Origin: Allorhodoferax sp032337135
GTDB taxonomy: Bacteria > Pseudomonadota > Gammaproteobacteria > Burkholderiales > Burkholderiaceae_C
Assembly (NCBI RefSeq): GCF_032337135.1
Contig: NZ_JAVXZZ010000003.1
Location: 310,001-374,000 of the forward strand
Reading direction: 5' to 3'
DNA length: 64,000 nucleotides
The number at the start of each line of letters is the position of its first letter. Position 1 is the first letter of the stretch. Below are positions 15,166-24,041 of the stretch, in pieces. Made by a program: the position numbers and the translations under genes. A model generated the notes under the pieces. That model did no database searches. It saw only the letters and a program-made list of their open reading frames with translations, and was not told the DNA's origin.

Positions 15166-17148
15166 AGCGAAGAAGAAACCGGCGTCGAACATCCCGAGGG
15201 CAAGCCCGTGCATCCCCCGGCCCTGCTGGCCGAAGTGGCGGCTTTGCCGCCGCTGCCCGGCGTGTACCGCTACTTTGATGCGCAGGACCAGGTGCTGTAC
15301 GTGGGCAAGGCCATCAACCTCAAGCGCCGGGTGTCGAGCTACTTCCAGAAGAACCACGGCGGCACGCGCATTGGCCACATGGTCAGCAAGATTCAGCGCA
15401 TGGAGACCACGGTGGTGCGCTCGGAGGCCGAGGCCCTGCTGCTGGAAAACAACCTCATCAAGGCACTCAATCCGAAATACAACATCCTGTTCCGGGACGA
15501 CAAGAGTTACCCCTACCTGAAGATGACCGGCGTGGATGCCAAGGCGCGTCAGCAGCCAGCGGGCGATGTGCCTTCACCGGCGCTCTTCAGCCGGGTAGCC
15601 TACTACCGCGGTGCGGTCGAGAAGAAGCACCACTACTTCGGCCCCTATCCCAGTGCATGGGCGGTCAAGGAAGCCATCCTGCTGATGCAGAAGGTGTTCC
15701 GGCTGCGTACCTGCGAAGACGCCATCTTCGCCAACCGCACACGGCCCTGCCTGCTGTACCAGATCAAGCGCTGCTCGGCGCCCTGCGTCGGCCATATCGA
15801 TGCCCAGGCCTATGCCCAGGACGTGGCCAATGCGCAGAAGTTCCTGCGCGGCGATGCCCAGGAGGTGCTCAAGGGCTTGGAGCGGCGCATGATGGCCCAC
15901 GCCGAGCGGCTGGAATTCGAGCAGGCGGCGGAACTGCGCAACCAGATTTCGGCCTTGTCCAATGTGCTGCACCAGCAGTCGGTGGACAACGTCGATGACC
16001 GCGATGTGGATATCGTGGCTGTGAAGGTGCAGGGCGGGCGCGCCTGTGTGGTGCTTGCCATGGTGCGGGGCGGTCGCCATCTGGGGGATCGACCGTACTT
16101 TCCGGTCCATGTCGACAGTGGCGCTGCACTGGAAGAGGGATTGGAAGAAGCCTCGGTGGCGGGCGATGTCGAGGTGCAGGTGCTCGAAGCGTTCCTGGCG
16201 CAGCACTACCTGGAGTCGGCGCTGCCCAATGTGCTGGTCTTGAGCCATACGGTCGATGGCAAGCTGGTCGAAGCCCTGCAGGGTCAGGCGGCGCACCGCC
16301 TGACCGTGGTGCACCAGCCGCGCGAGCAACGCCGCGCCTGGCTGGACATGGCCCAGACCAACGTGGCCCTGCAACTGGCGCGGCTGCTGGCGGAGGAGGG
16401 CTCGCAACAGGCCCGTACCCGCGCGCTGGCGCAGGCACTGGATCTGCCGCAGACCGATCTGGATTCGCTGCGCATCGAGTGTTTCGACATTTCGCACACT
16501 GCGGGCGAGGCCACGCAGGCATCCTGCGTGGTGTTCGAGGGCCACAAGATGCAAAGTGCGCAGTACCGGCGCTACAACATCGAGGGAATTACCGGGGGCG
16601 ACGACTACGCGGCCATGCGCCAGGTGCTGGAGCGCCGCTATGGCAAGCTGGCACAGGCTCTGCGCGAAGCTGATGCGGCGGGTGTGCCGGCCACCGTGCG
16701 GCTGCCAGACCTGGTGCTCATTGACGGCGGGCGCGGGCAGGTGGGTATTGCCCGGGAGGTTTTTTCCACGCTGGGGCTGGACCTGTCGGTGCTGGTCGGT
16801 GTGGAAAAGGGCGAAGGACGCAAGGTGGGTCTCGAAGAACTGGTCTTTGCGGACGGGCGTGAAAAGGTCTACCTGGGTGCGGACTCCGCTGCCCTGATGC
16901 TCGTGGCGCAGATTCGCGACGAGGCCCATCGCTTTGCCATCACCGGCATGCGCGCCGCGCGCGCCAAGGTGCGGGTGGGCGGTGGCAAGCTGGAGGAAAT
17001 TCCGGGCGTCGGCCCCAAGCGCCGCGCCCGACTCTTGCAGCGCTTCGGTGGCGTGCGGGGGGTGGCGCTCGCCAGCGTGGAGGACATTGCGCAGGTCGAA
17101 GGCATCGGGCGCGAACTGGCGGAAGAAATTCATCGCGCACTGCACTGA
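15163..17148 (+). CDS. uvrC: Excinuclease ABC subunit C (UvrC)
   Basis: This 661-residue UvrC makes both incisions in nucleotide excision repair. Domains in order are a GIY-YIG nuclease (about 22-105, LPGVYRYF and VLYVGKAINLKRRV), a cysteine-rich region (CLLYQIKRCSAPCVG), a UVR motif (about 240-275) and an RNase H-like 5' nuclease (RIECFDISH, then LVLIDGGRGQV). The protein ends in tandem helix-hairpin-helix motifs (IPGVGPKRRARLLQRFGGV, VEGIGRELAEEI). All catalytic regions look intact. It is followed 40 bp later by pgsA, which has its own promoter signal. Confidence 0.97.
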   Translation: MSEEETGVEHPEGKPVHPPALLAEVAALPPLPGVYRYFDAQDQVLYVGKAINLKRRVSSYFQKNHGGTRIGHMVSKIQRMETTVVRSEAEALLLENNLIKALNPKYNILFRDDKSYPYLKMTGVDAKARQQPAGDVPSPALFSRVAYYRGAVEKKHHYFGPYPSAWAVKEAILLMQKVFRLRTCEDAIFANRTRPCLLYQIKRCSAPCVGHIDAQAYAQDVANAQKFLRGDAQEVLKGLERRMMAHAERLEFEQAAELRNQISALSNVLHQQSVDNVDDRDVDIVAVKVQGGRACVVLAMVRGGRHLGDRPYFPVHVDSGAALEEGLEEASVAGDVEVQVLEAFLAQHYLESALPNVLVLSHTVDGKLVEALQGQAAHRLTVVHQPREQRRAWLDMAQTNVALQLARLLAEEGSQQARTRALAQALDLPQTDLDSLRIECFDISHTAGEATQASCVVFEGHKMQSAQYRRYNIEGITGGDDYAAMRQVLERRYGKLAQALREADAAGVPATVRLPDLVLIDGGRGQVGIAREVFSTLGLDLSVLVGVEKGEGRKVGLEELVFADGREKVYLGADSAALMLVAQIRDEAHRFAITGMRAARAKVRVGGGKLEEIPGVGPKRRARLLQRFGGVRGVALASVEDIAQVEGIGRELAEEIHRALH

Positions 17149-17176
17149 AGGGGCTGGCAAGCGGCTTTGGCCGTGC

Positions 17177-17191
17177 CACAATCGCCGCATG
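17177..17191 (+). promoter_or_regulatory. Leaderless-type promoter for pgsA
   Basis: CACAAT at 17177-17182, then CGCCGC, then the ATG at 17189. The geometry is identical to that at uvrC. A weak -35 candidate, CTGGCA, lies about 17 bp upstream of the hexamer. Confidence 0.5.
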
Positions 17192-17764
17192 TTCATGACG
17201 ATCCCCACCCTGATGACCTGGGCGCGCATCTGCGCCATTCCGCTGATCGTGGGCGTGTTCTATCTGCCCGAGTCGATGGCCAGCATGCAGGACAAGAATC
17301 TGGTGGCGACCATCATGTTCGTGGTCTTTGCCCTCACCGACTGGCTCGATGGCTATCTGGCCCGCAAGCTCAACCAGACCTCGTCCTTCGGTGCCTTCCT
17401 GGACCCGGTGGCCGACAAGTTCCTCGTTTGTGCGTGCGTATTGGTACTGGTTCACATGGGGCGCACCGATGTGTTTGTTGCCCTCATCATCATCGGGCGC
17501 GAGATTGCGATTTCGGCGCTGCGCGAGTGGATGGCGCAGATCGGCGCCTCGGGCAGTGTGGCGGTTCACATGGTAGGCAAGCTCAAGACCACCGTGCAGA
17601 TGGTGGCCATCCCTTTTCTGTTGTTTGACAGCATGCTCTTCGGCGTCATCAATACCCATCTTTGGGGTGTATGGTTGATCTGGGCCGCCGCCGTGCTCAC
17701 GGTATGGTCCATGGTCTATTACCTGCAAAAGGCGTTGCCTGAAATACGCGCAAAGGCCCGTTGA
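17189..17764 (+). CDS. pgsA: CDP-diacylglycerol-glycerol-3-phosphate 3-phosphatidyltransferase
   Basis: This 191-residue membrane enzyme makes phosphatidylglycerol phosphate from CDP-diacylglycerol. The CDP-alcohol phosphotransferase signature DWLDGYLARKLNQTSSFGAFLDPVADK is complete: D-G-x2-A-R-x8-G-x3-D-x3-D. About four to six hydrophobic helices span the protein. The start at 17189 matches a CACAAT hexamer six bases away; MTIPTLMT at 17195 is an alternative. The pairing of uvrC and pgsA is widespread in proteobacteria. Confidence 0.95.
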   Translation: MFMTIPTLMTWARICAIPLIVGVFYLPESMASMQDKNLVATIMFVVFALTDWLDGYLARKLNQTSSFGAFLDPVADKFLVCACVLVLVHMGRTDVFVALIIIGREIAISALREWMAQIGASGSVAVHMVGKLKTTVQMVAIPFLLFDSMLFGVINTHLWGVWLIWAAAVLTVWSMVYYLQKALPEIRAKAR

Positions 17765-17890
17765 GCGTCGTGTCTAGCGTGGCACCATGGGTGAAAACAC
17801 CGAACTGGCAGCGCCTATGATTGCGCATAGAATTCGCCTCCGCACAAATTTATCTCCCTGACTTTTACAGCTGTCCAAAAGAGGTTTCTC

Positions 17891-18163
17891 GTGAACAAGA
17901 CCGAACTCATCGAGCACATTGCCAACCAGGCCGATATTTCCAAGGCTGCCGCTACCCGTGCACTGGACGCCACCATTGGCGCCGTCAAGACCACCCTGAA
18001 AAAAGGTGGCACCGTGTCCCTGGTCGGCTTTGGTACGTTCTCCGTCGGCAAGCGCGCTGCCCGTACCGGCCGCAATCCCCGCACCGGCACTTCGATCAAG
18101 ATCAAGGCTGCCAAGGTGCCCAAGTTCCGTCCGGGCAAGGCGCTCAAGGACGCCCTGAACTGA
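17891..18163 (+). CDS. hupB: HU family DNA-binding protein
   Basis: This 90-residue histone-like protein bends and compacts DNA as a dimer. The sequence is typical HU: MNKTELIEHIANQADISKAAA, GFGTFSV, and the DNA-intercalating arm ARTGRNPRTG with the conserved Pro. It lacks the features that would identify IHF. The start codon is GTG at 17891, preceded by AGAGG. A likely -10 (TAGAAT, 17828-17833) lies about 58 bp upstream. tRNA-Val follows 29 bp after the stop. Confidence 0.95.
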   Translation: MNKTELIEHIANQADISKAAATRALDATIGAVKTTLKKGGTVSLVGFGTFSVGKRAARTGRNPRTGTSIKIKAAKVPKFRPGKALKDALN

Positions 18164-18192
18164 TTTACTGTTACAATCTGACGTTTTCGGTG

Positions 18193-18268
18193 GGGTGATT
18201 AGCTCAGTTGGTAGAGCGGCGCCCTTACAAGGCGTAGGTCGGCGGTTCGAGCCCGTCATCACCCACCA
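18193..18268 (+). tRNA. tRNA-Val (anticodon TAC)
   Basis: A 76-nt cloverleaf. The acceptor GGGTGAT pairs with ATCACCC, the D arm is GCTCAGTTGGTAGAGC, and the anticodon loop CTTACAA gives TAC (Val, GTA/GTG). The T arm carries TTCGAGC, and CCA is encoded (18266-18268). A TACAAT -10 box at 18172-18177 precedes it and a terminator follows at 18277. Confidence 0.97.
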
Positions 18269-18276
18269 CCCCATCC

Positions 18277-18306
18277 AAGGCGAACCCCTGTAGTTCGCCT
18301 TTTTTG
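18277..18306 (+). terminator. Intrinsic terminator after tRNA-Val
   Basis: The stem GGCGAAC (18279-18285) pairs with GTTCGCC (18293-18299), with a 7-nt loop, followed by a T run and GTTTC. It separates the tRNA from ppiD. Confidence 0.85.
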
Positions 18307-18329
18307 TTTCTGCTCTGGAGATCTTTGGG

Positions 18330-20234
18330 ATGTTCGATTTTGTCCGCAAGCACACCAAATGGATGATGGGACTGATGTTCCTGCTGATCATTCCCGCGTT
18401 CGTGTTGGTCGGTGTGGACGGCTACAAGCGCATCAATGCCTCGGGACCGTCGGTGGCCGAAATCGGCAAGCACGCGATCACGCAGGCAGACTGGGAAGCG
18501 GCGCACAAGATGGAAGTGGAGCGCCTGCGGACCTCGGTTCCCAACCTGGACCCCAAGATGCTGGACTCGGCCGAAGCCAAGTACGCCACGTTGGAGCGCA
18601 TGGTGCGTGACCAGGTGATCGGGCAAGCAGCAGAAGACGCGCACCTGACCACGACCGATGCCCGCCTTGCCGCGGAGATCCTGAAGATCCCCGGGGTGCG
18701 CAAGGCCGATGGTTCCATTGATCGCGATGCCTACAAGCGTTTCCTGGTGCAGCGCGGTTACGCCCAGCCCGAAGCGTTTGAAGCGGCCTTGCGCCGCGAT
18801 ATGACCCTGCGCCAGGTCGAAGGAGGCGTGACCGGTACCAGTTTTGCTTCCGCTGCCGTCTCAGACGCCTTGCTCAAGGCCCTGTACCAGCGACGGGAAA
18901 TCCAGATTGCACGTTTTGCGCCCTCCGACTACAGCGCCAAGGTCAGCCTTACCGATGCCGATCTGGAGGCTTTCTACCATGCCAACCAAGCCCTGTTCCA
19001 GGTGCCTGAGTCCGCTTCGATCGAGTACGTGTCCCTGGACATGGACAGCGTCAAGAAATCGGTGTCGGTCAATGAATCGGATGTGAAGTCCTATTACGAG
19101 CAGAACGTGAGCCGCCTCAGTGGCAAGGAAGAGCGCCGTGCCAGCCACATTCTGGTAAGCGCACCGAAGGATGCTCCGGCGGAAAAGCGCCAGGCTGCGA
19201 AGGAAAAGGCGGCGGCACTGCTGCAGCAGGTCCGCAAAGCGCCAGAGAGCTTTGCAGAAGTGGCGCGCAAGAATTCGGATGACATCGGTTCTGCAAAAGC
19301 CGGTGGTGACCTGGATTTCTTTGGTCGTGGTGCCATGGTCAAGCCCTTTGAGGATGCGGTGTTCGCCATGAAGAAGGGCGACATCAGCGAACTGGTGGAG
19401 TCGGACTTCGGCTTTCACATCATTCGCCTGACCGATGTGAAGGCGCCCAAGCCCAAGAGTTTCGAGGAGCTGCGCGCGGGCATCGAGACCGACTTGCGCA
19501 ACCAACTGGCCCAGCGACGCTATGCCGAAGTGGCCGAATCGTTCACCAATGGCGTGTTCGAGCAGCCCGACACCTACAAGGGCGTGGCGGAGAAGCTCAA
19601 GCTGGAGATCAAGACCGCTGCCAACGTTGTCCGCAACCCCCAGCCAGGGGCGGCCGGCCCGCTGGCGAGCCCGAAGTTGCTGGAGGCCCTGTTTGCTCCC
19701 GAGTCGCTTTCCAGCAAGCGCAATACCGAAGCAGTGGAAGTCGGAGCCAACCAATTGGTGTCGGCCCGCATCGTGCAGTACAACGCGCCACGTGTGCTGG
19801 CACTGGCCGAGGTCAAGGATCGCGTCAAGGAGCGACTGACTGCTGTTCGCGCTGCCGAGTTGGCGCGCAAGGACGGCGAAGCCCGTCTGGCGCTGTGGAA
19901 GGACAATGCCAAGGACGCCAAGCTCGGCAATGCCATGGTGGTGGCCCGCGACCAGTTGCAGGGCTTGGAGATGCCGGTCGTCGAAGCTGCCTTGCGCGCG
20001 CCCACCCAGCCACTACCCGCTTGGACCAGTGCGGACTTGGGCCCCAAAGGATTTGTGGTGGTGCGTGTCAATGCGCAATTGCCGCGTGCGGAAAAGGCGC
20101 AGGAAGCTGCTGCGCGTGAGTCCGCCCAGGTGGCGCAGTGGCTGGCAAAAAGCGAGGGTGACGCTTACTTCGAGGTGCTAAAGCGCCGCATGAAAGTGAG
20201 CATCAAGGTTCCCAATCCGCTGGAGGCCAAATAG
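18330..20234 (+). CDS. ppiD: PpiD-like periplasmic peptidyl-prolyl isomerase/chaperone
   Basis: This 634-residue protein is anchored in the inner membrane by one N-terminal helix (residues about 12-31, MMGLMFLLIIPAFVLVGVDG) with the bulk in the periplasm, where PpiD helps newly exported proteins fold near the Sec translocon. It has a SurA-like N-terminal chaperone region, a central parvulin domain (about 265-370, RASHILVSA to GFHIIRLTDV) and a C-terminal chaperone region. Parvulin domains of PpiD are often poor isomerases; activity cannot be judged here. The HU, tRNA, ppiD order is common in proteobacteria. Confidence 0.93.
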   Translation: MFDFVRKHTKWMMGLMFLLIIPAFVLVGVDGYKRINASGPSVAEIGKHAITQADWEAAHKMEVERLRTSVPNLDPKMLDSAEAKYATLERMVRDQVIGQAAEDAHLTTTDARLAAEILKIPGVRKADGSIDRDAYKRFLVQRGYAQPEAFEAALRRDMTLRQVEGGVTGTSFASAAVSDALLKALYQRREIQIARFAPSDYSAKVSLTDADLEAFYHANQALFQVPESASIEYVSLDMDSVKKSVSVNESDVKSYYEQNVSRLSGKEERRASHILVSAPKDAPAEKRQAAKEKAAALLQQVRKAPESFAEVARKNSDDIGSAKAGGDLDFFGRGAMVKPFEDAVFAMKKGDISELVESDFGFHIIRLTDVKAPKPKSFEELRAGIETDLRNQLAQRRYAEVAESFTNGVFEQPDTYKGVAEKLKLEIKTAANVVRNPQPGAAGPLASPKLLEALFAPESLSSKRNTEAVEVGANQLVSARIVQYNAPRVLALAEVKDRVKERLTAVRAAELARKDGEARLALWKDNAKDAKLGNAMVVARDQLQGLEMPVVEAALRAPTQPLPAWTSADLGPKGFVVVRVNAQLPRAEKAQEAAARESAQVAQWLAKSEGDAYFEVLKRRMKVSIKVPNPLEAK

Positions 20235-20287
20235 ACGGAGCCGAACATTTTTTGCCCAGTCGGTTCTGAATCGGGAATGGACCGGGC

Positions 20288-20293
20288 TATAAT
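20288..20293 (+). promoter_or_regulatory. -10 box of the tRNA-His promoter
   Basis: A consensus TATAAT stands 11 bp before the mature tRNA-His 5' end. A moderate -35 candidate, TTCTGA, lies at 20264-20269. Confidence 0.7.
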
Positions 20294-20304
20294 GCGAGGC
20301 TTAC

Positions 20305-20381
20305 GGTGGCTATAGCTCAGTTGGTAGAGTCCAGGATTGTGATTCCTGTTGTCGTGGGTTCGAGTCCCATTAGCCACCCCA
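20305..20381 (+). tRNA. tRNA-His (anticodon GTG)
   Basis: A 77-nt tRNA including the extra 5' G (G-1) characteristic of tRNA-His. The acceptor GGTGGCT pairs with the 3' strand AGCCACC. The anticodon loop TTGTGAT gives GTG, and CCA is encoded at 20379-20381. The sequence is nearly the same as E. coli tRNA-His. Confidence 0.98.
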
Positions 20382-20389
20382 AGATGTGA

Positions 20390-20423
20390 AAAACCCTGTT
20401 GCAAATCCAACAGGGTTTTTTTT
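20390..20423 (+). terminator. Intrinsic terminator after tRNA-His
   Basis: An 11-bp stem, AAAACCCTGTT (20390-20400) with AACAGGGTTTT (20409-20419), followed by a run of T. It ends the tRNA-His transcript. Confidence 0.92.
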
Positions 20424-20501
20424 CGCGTGTGTGCCATGGCCTGCACGATGCGTGGCATAGTTGGCGACACCCTTAAGCCAAAGCAGAGGAGTCCCACAGC
20501 C

Positions 20502-21278
20502 ATGGCCGATCCTGTCGGGCCTACCGTTCGCGAAGCTGCCGACGCCACATCCCCCGTGGTGGATGGTGTGATCCAAGCCATGGCCATGCTGGCCGATACG
20601 CGTGACACCGATGGTGCCAACCACATCCAGCGCATCCAGCGCTATGTGCGTGCTCTCGCTTGGAAGCTGTCCAACCACCCGCGCTTCCAGCCGGTCCTGA
20701 CGGTTCCCTTCATCGGCTGGCTGTTCAAGGCGGCGCCACTGCACGACATCGGCAAGGTCTGCATTCCGGACCGCATCTTGCTCAAGCCCGGCCGTCTGAC
20801 GCCGGAAGAGTTCGACGTCATGAAAACCCATACCACCCTGGGTCGCAGGGCCATCGACCATGCCCAGACGGTTGCAGGCGGCGACGTACTGTTGCTGCGC
20901 ATTGCCGCAGAAATCACTGAAAGCCACCACGAAAAATGGGATGGCAGTGGTTACCCGCAGGGGCTGGCGGGTGATGCGATTCCGGTGTCGGCGCGCCTGA
21001 TGGCTGTGGCCGATGTGTACGACGCGTTGATCAGTCGCAAGGTCTACAAGGAGCCGATGCCCCACGCGCAGGCCGTTGAGGTGATCACACAGGTACGGGG
21101 AAAGCATTTTGACCCCGATGTGGTCGATGCATTCCTGGCGCTGGAGCAGCAGTTCCACGCCATTGCCGTCAGCTACAGCGACTCCGGTGCCGACCTGCAG
21201 AAGAAGCGGGATTACCTGGAGCTGGCTCAGCTCGGCGGTCCACCCATCACGGTTCCCGCCGAGTTGGGCAAGTCCTAG
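20502..21278 (+). CDS. HD-GYP domain cyclic-di-GMP phosphodiesterase
   Basis: The protein has 258 residues, essentially a lone HD-GYP domain with no receiver or sensor part. The metal-binding and catalytic motifs are complete: HDIGKVCIPDRILLKPG, the paired HHE, and WDGSGYPQGLAGDAIP. It should hydrolyse cyclic-di-GMP to pGpG or GMP in the cytoplasm, lowering the signal that favours biofilm over motility. AGAGGAG precedes the ATG at 20502, 11 nt away. With no partner in the operon, its input signal is unknown. Confidence 0.92.
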   Translation: MADPVGPTVREAADATSPVVDGVIQAMAMLADTRDTDGANHIQRIQRYVRALAWKLSNHPRFQPVLTVPFIGWLFKAAPLHDIGKVCIPDRILLKPGRLTPEEFDVMKTHTTLGRRAIDHAQTVAGGDVLLLRIAAEITESHHEKWDGSGYPQGLAGDAIPVSARLMAVADVYDALISRKVYKEPMPHAQAVEVITQVRGKHFDPDVVDAFLALEQQFHAIAVSYSDSGADLQKKRDYLELAQLGGPPITVPAELGKS

Positions 21279-22249
21279 TTGGTCATCACCAGCTTGCCCA
21301 TGACGCCGCGCGAGCCCATGTGGGCAAATGCGGCCTTGAGTTCGGCCATGGGCATGGTGCGGTCGATCACCGGCTTGATCTTGCCCTGAGCGTACCATTG
21401 GGCCAGTGTCATCATCATGGCGGCGTTGGCCTGGGGCTCGCGCTTGGCGAAGTCGCCCCAGAACACGCCGACGATGCTGGCGCCCTTGAGCAGTGCCAGA
21501 TTGAAGGGCAGGGCCGGGATGGGGCCGGAGGCAAAGCCGACCACCAGGTAGCGCCCACGCCAGGCAATGGAGCGGAAGGCTGGCTCCGCGAAGTCGCCGC
21601 CCACCGGGTCGTAGATCACGTCCGGCCCCTTGCCTCCGGTCAGTTCCTTGAGCGCGTCACGCAGGTTGGCGCTGGAGTAGTTGATGGTCTCATCGGCGCC
21701 GATCGATCGGCACAGAGCGCATTTTTCGTCGCTGGAGGCAGCAGCGATCACCTTGGCGCCCATGGCCTTGGCGATCTGGATGGCCGACGTACCCACGCCT
21801 CCCGCGGCGCCCAGCACCAGAACGGTTTCGCCCGCCTTCAACTGTGCGCGGTCCACCAGCGCGTGGTAGGAGGTGGCGTAGATCATGATGAAGGCTGCGG
21901 CGTCCACCATGGGGAATCCCGGAGGCAGCGGCATGCACAGTGCGGCCGGCGCCAGCGTGTGGGTCCCGAAGCCACCGGTGCCGCTGAGGCAGGCTACGGC
22001 TTGGCCCACCTTCAGGTGCTTTACACCGTCGCCTACGGCTTGCACGATACCCGCATATTCCGACCCTGGCACGAAGGGCAGGGGCGGCTTCATCTGGTAC
22101 TTGTTCTGGACGATGAGGATGTCTGGGAAATTCAGGCTGGCTGCCTTGATCTCGATGAGCACCTCACCGGCCTTTGGCGTGGGCGTGGGCAGTTCTTTCC
22201 AGGTCAGGGCGTCAACGCCCACAGGGTTCTCGCAAAGCCAGGCATGCAT
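21275..22249 (-). CDS. Quinone reductase-like MDR-family oxidoreductase
   Basis: This 324-residue zinc-independent medium-chain dehydrogenase/reductase resembles NADPH:quinone oxidoreductases and acyl-CoA-type enoyl reductases. The nucleotide-binding motif VLVLGAAGGVGTSAIQIAKAMGAKV (AAxGGVG type) and the N-terminal NFPDIL and PFVPGSEYAG are visible. There are no structural zinc cysteines. GGAGA precedes the ATG by about 8 nt. The stop overlaps the end of the convergent HD-GYP gene by 4 nt. The true substrate is not evident. Confidence 0.87.
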   Translation of the reverse strand: MHAWLCENPVGVDALTWKELPTPTPKAGEVLIEIKAASLNFPDILIVQNKYQMKPPLPFVPGSEYAGIVQAVGDGVKHLKVGQAVACLSGTGGFGTHTLAPAALCMPLPPGFPMVDAAAFIMIYATSYHALVDRAQLKAGETVLVLGAAGGVGTSAIQIAKAMGAKVIAAASSDEKCALCRSIGADETINYSSANLRDALKELTGGKGPDVIYDPVGGDFAEPAFRSIAWRGRYLVVGFASGPIPALPFNLALLKGASIVGVFWGDFAKREPQANAAMMMTLAQWYAQGKIKPVIDRTMPMAELKAAFAHMGSRGVMGKLVMTN

Positions 22250-22365
22250 GGTCCGTGTCTCCAGTTGGTGGTTTCACACCATCATAGGGTGTCAGGCATT
22301 TCACCGCATGGGGCCTTGTCGCTGGCGTGACGCACCTACAATGCCCCTCACGAGACAAATACCCC

Positions 22366-23145
22366 ATGAAGATCCTTATTTCGAACGACGACGGCTACCA
22401 GGCGCCTGGCATCGTGGCCCTGTATGAGGCCCTCAAGGACCTGGCCGATGTCGAGGTCATTGCGCCCGAGCAGAACAACAGCGCCAAGTCCAACGCGCTC
22501 ACGCTGCATTCCCCGCTCTATGTCCACCGCGCTGCCAACGGTTTCCGGTACGTGAATGGCACGCCCGCCGACTGCGTGCACATTGCCCTGTCCGGCTTGC
22601 TCGATTACAAGCCGGACCTGGTGGTGTCCGGCATCAACAACGGTGCCAACATGGGAGATGACACCATCTATTCGGGCACGGTCGGCGCGGCCATGGAGGG
22701 CTACCTGTTTGGCATTCCGGCGATTGCGTTTTCCCAGGTGGAGCGTGACTGGGTCGAGTTGGATGCGGCTGCGCGCAAGGCGCGCGACATCGTCCAGGCC
22801 ATGCTGACGAACCGGCTGGTGGCGGACAAGCCGTGGCTGCTCAATGTCAACATCCCGAACCGACCGTACGACCAGATCGGCCACCTCAAGCTGTGCCGCC
22901 TGGGAAGGCGCCATGCGGCAGAAAAGGTGATCCAGCAGGTGAATCCGCGCGGCGAGACCATGTACTGGATCGGCGCTGCGGGCCCGGCCCGTGACGATGC
23001 CGATGGCACCGACTTCCACGCCACGGCCCAGGGCCATGTGGCGATGACACCCTTGAAAGTGGACCTGACGGATCACGACAGCCTGGGCTATTGGGCGCAG
23101 ACCGCGTCGCAACTCAAGGCCACCCTGGCCCAGGGCATCCAGTGA
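22366..23145 (+). CDS. surE: 5'/3'-nucleotidase SurE
   Basis: This 259-residue metal-dependent survival protein dephosphorylates nucleoside monophosphates. The active-site motif ILISNDDGYQAPG (two Asp ligands) stands at the N-terminus, followed by VSGINNGANMGDDTIYSGTVGAAMEG with the metal-binding Asn. It is the first gene of surE-pcm-nlpD-rpoS. A TACAAT -10-like box lies about 25 bp upstream. The stop overlaps the GTG of pcm. Confidence 0.95.
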   Translation: MKILISNDDGYQAPGIVALYEALKDLADVEVIAPEQNNSAKSNALTLHSPLYVHRAANGFRYVNGTPADCVHIALSGLLDYKPDLVVSGINNGANMGDDTIYSGTVGAAMEGYLFGIPAIAFSQVERDWVELDAAARKARDIVQAMLTNRLVADKPWLLNVNIPNRPYDQIGHLKLCRLGRRHAAEKVIQQVNPRGETMYWIGAAGPARDDADGTDFHATAQGHVAMTPLKVDLTDHDSLGYWAQTASQLKATLAQGIQ

Positions 23146-24041
23146 GCAAGCCGCGTCCGAGTTTTCCGGCCCGGCTGGATGCCACTCTGGAGCGCAACCG
23201 GCCCAATGCCGTGGGCAAGCTGGCTGCGCCGTCCGTTTCGCCCTCGATGCCGCGGCCAACGGCCACGCTGGCTGCCAGCCTCGTGCCGCCGCCCAAGTCG
23301 GTGACACCGGTGGCCCGTGCCGCGAGTGGTGGCGTGCGCAGTGCGCCCCTTCCCGTGGCCGCCGTGCCGCAAGGGCTGGGCATGGATTCCGCCCCGGTGC
23401 GCCAGCGCATGGTGCAGAAGCTGGCCCAGGGCGGCATTGTTGACGAGGTGGTGCTGGCCGCCATGGGCACGGTGGAGCGGCACCGCTTTGTCGATAGCGC
23501 ACTGGTAAACCAGGCCTACGAAGACACCAGCCTGCCCATCGGCCTGGGACAGACGATTTCCAAGCCCAACGTGGTGGCGCGCATGCTCGAACTGCTGCGC
23601 AACGGGCGCCAAGGCAAGCTGGGGCGGGTGCTGGAGATCGGTACCGGCTGCGGCTACCAGGCGGCCGTGCTGGCGCAGTTGGCCGAGGAGGTGTACAGCA
23701 TCGAGCGGCTGCGTGGCCTGCACGACAAGGCACGCGACAACCTGCGTGCATTGCGCGTGCCGAACCTGCACCTTCTCTTTGGGGACGGTATGGTGGGGTA
23801 TGCCAAGGGCGCACCCTATGCGGGCATCGTCGCTGCCGCGGGTGGCGAAGCGGTACCCCAGGCCTGGATTGACCAGTTGGCGGTTGGTGGACGTCTGGTG
23901 GCGCCGGTGGTGGCCAATGGCCGCGACGGATCGCGCCCGGGGTCGCAGGCCCTGTTGGTGGTGGACAAGACGGCCCAGGGGGTGCGCCAGACCCTGTTGG
24001 AAGCCGTGCACTTCGTGCCCCTAAAATCGGGCACAGCATGA
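23142..24041 (+). CDS. pcm: Protein-L-isoaspartate O-methyltransferase
   Basis: The enzyme methylates isoaspartyl residues in aged proteins to start their repair. At 299 residues it is longer than usual (about 210) because of an N-terminal Pro/Ala/Ser-rich extension of about 85 residues that looks disordered. The catalytic core then shows LPIGLGQTISKPNVVARML and the SAM-binding VLEIGTGCGYQAAVLAQL. I chose the GTG at 23142, which overlaps the surE stop. The role of the extension is unknown. The gene overlaps the following lipoprotein gene by 4 nt (ATGA). Confidence 0.92.
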   Translation: MSKPRPSFPARLDATLERNRPNAVGKLAAPSVSPSMPRPTATLAASLVPPPKSVTPVARAASGGVRSAPLPVAAVPQGLGMDSAPVRQRMVQKLAQGGIVDEVVLAAMGTVERHRFVDSALVNQAYEDTSLPIGLGQTISKPNVVARMLELLRNGRQGKLGRVLEIGTGCGYQAAVLAQLAEEVYSIERLRGLHDKARDNLRALRVPNLHLLFGDGMVGYAKGAPYAGIVAAAGGEAVPQAWIDQLAVGGRLVAPVVANGRDGSRPGSQALLVVDKTAQGVRQTLLEAVHFVPLKSGTA

